From a bacterium (GTDB lineage: Bacteria; Spirochaetota; JAHITG01), in NCBI GenBank assembly GCA_028711675.1, contig JAQTRT010000204.1, forward strand, positions 1 through 5,788: a stretch of 5,788 bases of DNA, read 5' to 3'. Every line of letters starts with the position of its first letter. Position 1 is the stretch's first letter. The position numbers and the translations under genes are program-made. Of this stretch, positions 4,579 through 5,788 are shown in pieces. The notes beneath the pieces were generated by a model, which did not search any database, was not told the origin of the DNA, and saw nothing but the letters and a program-made list of their open reading frames with translations.

Positions 4579-5788
4579 AGATATTAATCAAGAACATCAA
4601 TAAAGAATTCGATTTTTCCGGGCTCTCTCCTGACGCTATCCTGGATCAGGCCGATATCCCGGAAAAACAGAAATTCCTCGCAGCCCGTTTCAACGGGAAA
4701 CTCACTGACTGGAACCAGGCAGTCGATTCTGACGGGACTCTTGAATTCCTTGATTTTTCCTCTCCCGAAGCGCGTGATATCTTCCGCCACACTTCTTCCC
4801 ACATCATGGCACAGGCCGTACAGAGGCTTTTTCCCGGAACAAAACTGGGCATCGGTCCTGCCATTGAAGACGGTTTTTATTATGATTTCGATTTTAAAGA
4901 TCCTGTCCAGGAGAGCGACCTGGGGAAAATCGAAGACGAGATAAAAAAGATCATCAAGGAAGACCTGCCCGTTGTCAGGAGAGTGGTCTCCAAACAGGAA
5001 GCCGTTAAGCTTTTTAAAGAAAAGGACGAACCGTATAAAACTGAGCTCATCAGTGAATTGAACGATGCTCAGATCACCGTTTATTCGCAGGGCGAGTTCA
5101 TCGACCTGTGCAAAGGGCCTCATCTTACGCGTACGGGTAAGGTGAAGGTCGTTAAATTGCTGAGGATGTCCGGGGCTTACTGGCGCGGAAATGAAAAGAA
5201 CAAAATGCTCCAAAGGATATACGGTGTCTCCTTCGAGACCCGGCAAGAACTGGACGAATACATGAAACGGGTGGAAGAAGCCTTGAAAAGGGATCACACC
5301 CGGCTGGGTAAGGAACTGGACCTGTATGTCCTGAACCCGGCTATCGGGAAGGGGTTGCCGCTTTTTACCCCCAAAGGCACGATCATTAAAATGACCTTAC
5401 AGCGCTGGGTGGAAGATGAAGAAATGAAGAGGGGCTATCAGTTCACATCCACTCCTGTCCTGGCAAAGACGGAATTATACAAGATATCCGGGCATATCGA
5501 CCATTACCGCGATAAAATGTTCATCTTCAAAACAGACGAGAATGAGGAACTGGCTCTGCGGCCTATGACTTGCCCTTACCATTTTATGATCTATAAGAGC
5601 AAACTCCGGAGCTACCGGGAACTGCCTATCCGGTACGCGGAAACGTCGGTACTGTTCCGCAAGGAACTTTCCGGCGAACTGCACGGCTTGATCAGGATCT
5701 GGCAGTTCACCCTGGCGGACGCTCATATTATCTGCATGCCGGAACAGTTGGAAGCAGAATTCGAGAACGCGTTGCACTTGGTCCAGTA
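4575..5788 (+). CDS. thrS: Threonyl-tRNA synthetase, N-terminal 404 residues (runs off right edge)
   Basis: This class II aminoacyl-tRNA synthetase charges tRNA-Thr and edits mischarged Ser-tRNA-Thr. Residues 1 to about 62 form a TGS-like domain. The N2 editing domain follows with its paired motifs HTSSH (H72, H76) and CKGPH (C179, H183), so editing should be intact. The catalytic core begins near 240. Zinc ligands are visible at C333 (RPMTCPYH) and H384 (ADAH); the third His lies beyond the window. The motif 2 Arg and Glu are R362 and E364, with R374, F378 and D382 at the expected spacing. Compared with the E. coli pattern RVRGFTQDDAH, the segment reads RIWQFTLADAH (374-384), a divergent lineage form. 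An in-frame TAA at 4569-4571 excludes a longer N-terminus, so ATG 4575 is the first possible start. No Shine-Dalgarno is visible before it. About 170-240 residues, including the anticodon-binding domain, are missing because the window ends. Confidence 0.96.
   Translation, partial: MKILIKNINKEFDFSGLSPDAILDQADIPEKQKFLAARFNGKLTDWNQAVDSDGTLEFLDFSSPEARDIFRHTSSHIMAQAVQRLFPGTKLGIGPAIEDGFYYDFDFKDPVQESDLGKIEDEIKKIIKEDLPVVRRVVSKQEAVKLFKEKDEPYKTELISELNDAQITVYSQGEFIDLCKGPHLTRTGKVKVVKLLRMSGAYWRGNEKNKMLQRIYGVSFETRQELDEYMKRVEEALKRDHTRLGKELDLYVLNPAIGKGLPLFTPKGTIIKMTLQRWVEDEEMKRGYQFTSTPVLAKTELYKISGHIDHYRDKMFIFKTDENEELALRPMTCPYHFMIYKSKLRSYRELPIRYAETSVLFRKELSGELHGLIRIWQFTLADAHIICMPEQLEAEFENALHLVQ

Noticed and set aside
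4584..5297. 237-codon minus-strand frame inside thrS
   Set aside because: It is antisense to the conserved ThrRS TGS and editing domains, whose motifs are intact in the plus frame; a shadow frame.

Overview
This window is ordinary housekeeping DNA from a bacterium with a Gram-negative (diderm) type DnaK. It is roughly 50% G+C in the genes and much more A/T-rich in the gaps. I see no phage, transposase, CRISPR array or defence island. The DnaK indel type, an exported protein with an N-terminal 'INYQGK' start, an oxygen-sensitive two-subunit class I hydro-lyase and short-period degenerate repeats in the gaps suggest an uncultivated anaerobic lineage such as Omnitrophota or Elusimicrobiota. That placement is an inference and is weak.

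Layout. Minus strand: the N-terminal 102 residues of a predicted exported protein (1-308, running off the left edge) with its own sigma-70-like promoter; a long bidirectional hairpin terminator (430-466); and a complete dnaK (491-2446) with a near-consensus sigma-70 promoter and no CIRCE operator. A 357-bp A/T-rich gap holds two divergent promoters and a small octamer repeat. Plus strand: the alpha (2804-3673) and beta (3767-4291) subunits of a class I Fe-S fumarase or tartrate-dehydratase-type hydro-lyase; a tRNA-Val with anticodon GAC (4323-4397); and the first 404 codons of thrS (4575 onward, running off the right edge).

Functional links. The two hydro-lyase genes make one enzyme: alpha supplies the three cysteines that hold the [4Fe-4S] cluster and beta completes the active site. 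No terminator separates beta, the tRNA and thrS, so readthrough from the fumarase operon into the translation genes is possible. DnaK appears to be a stand-alone transcription unit, with no grpE or dnaJ beside it here.

No new system was found. The points most worth a second look are a C at the normally invariant U33 of the tRNA-Val, an Ala in place of the near-invariant His of the RDxxH motif in the hydro-lyase beta subunit, 7-8 bp degenerate tandem repeats with different units in three of the gaps, and a thrS start with no visible ribosome binding site that overlaps the stop of a tiny upstream reading frame by ATGA.
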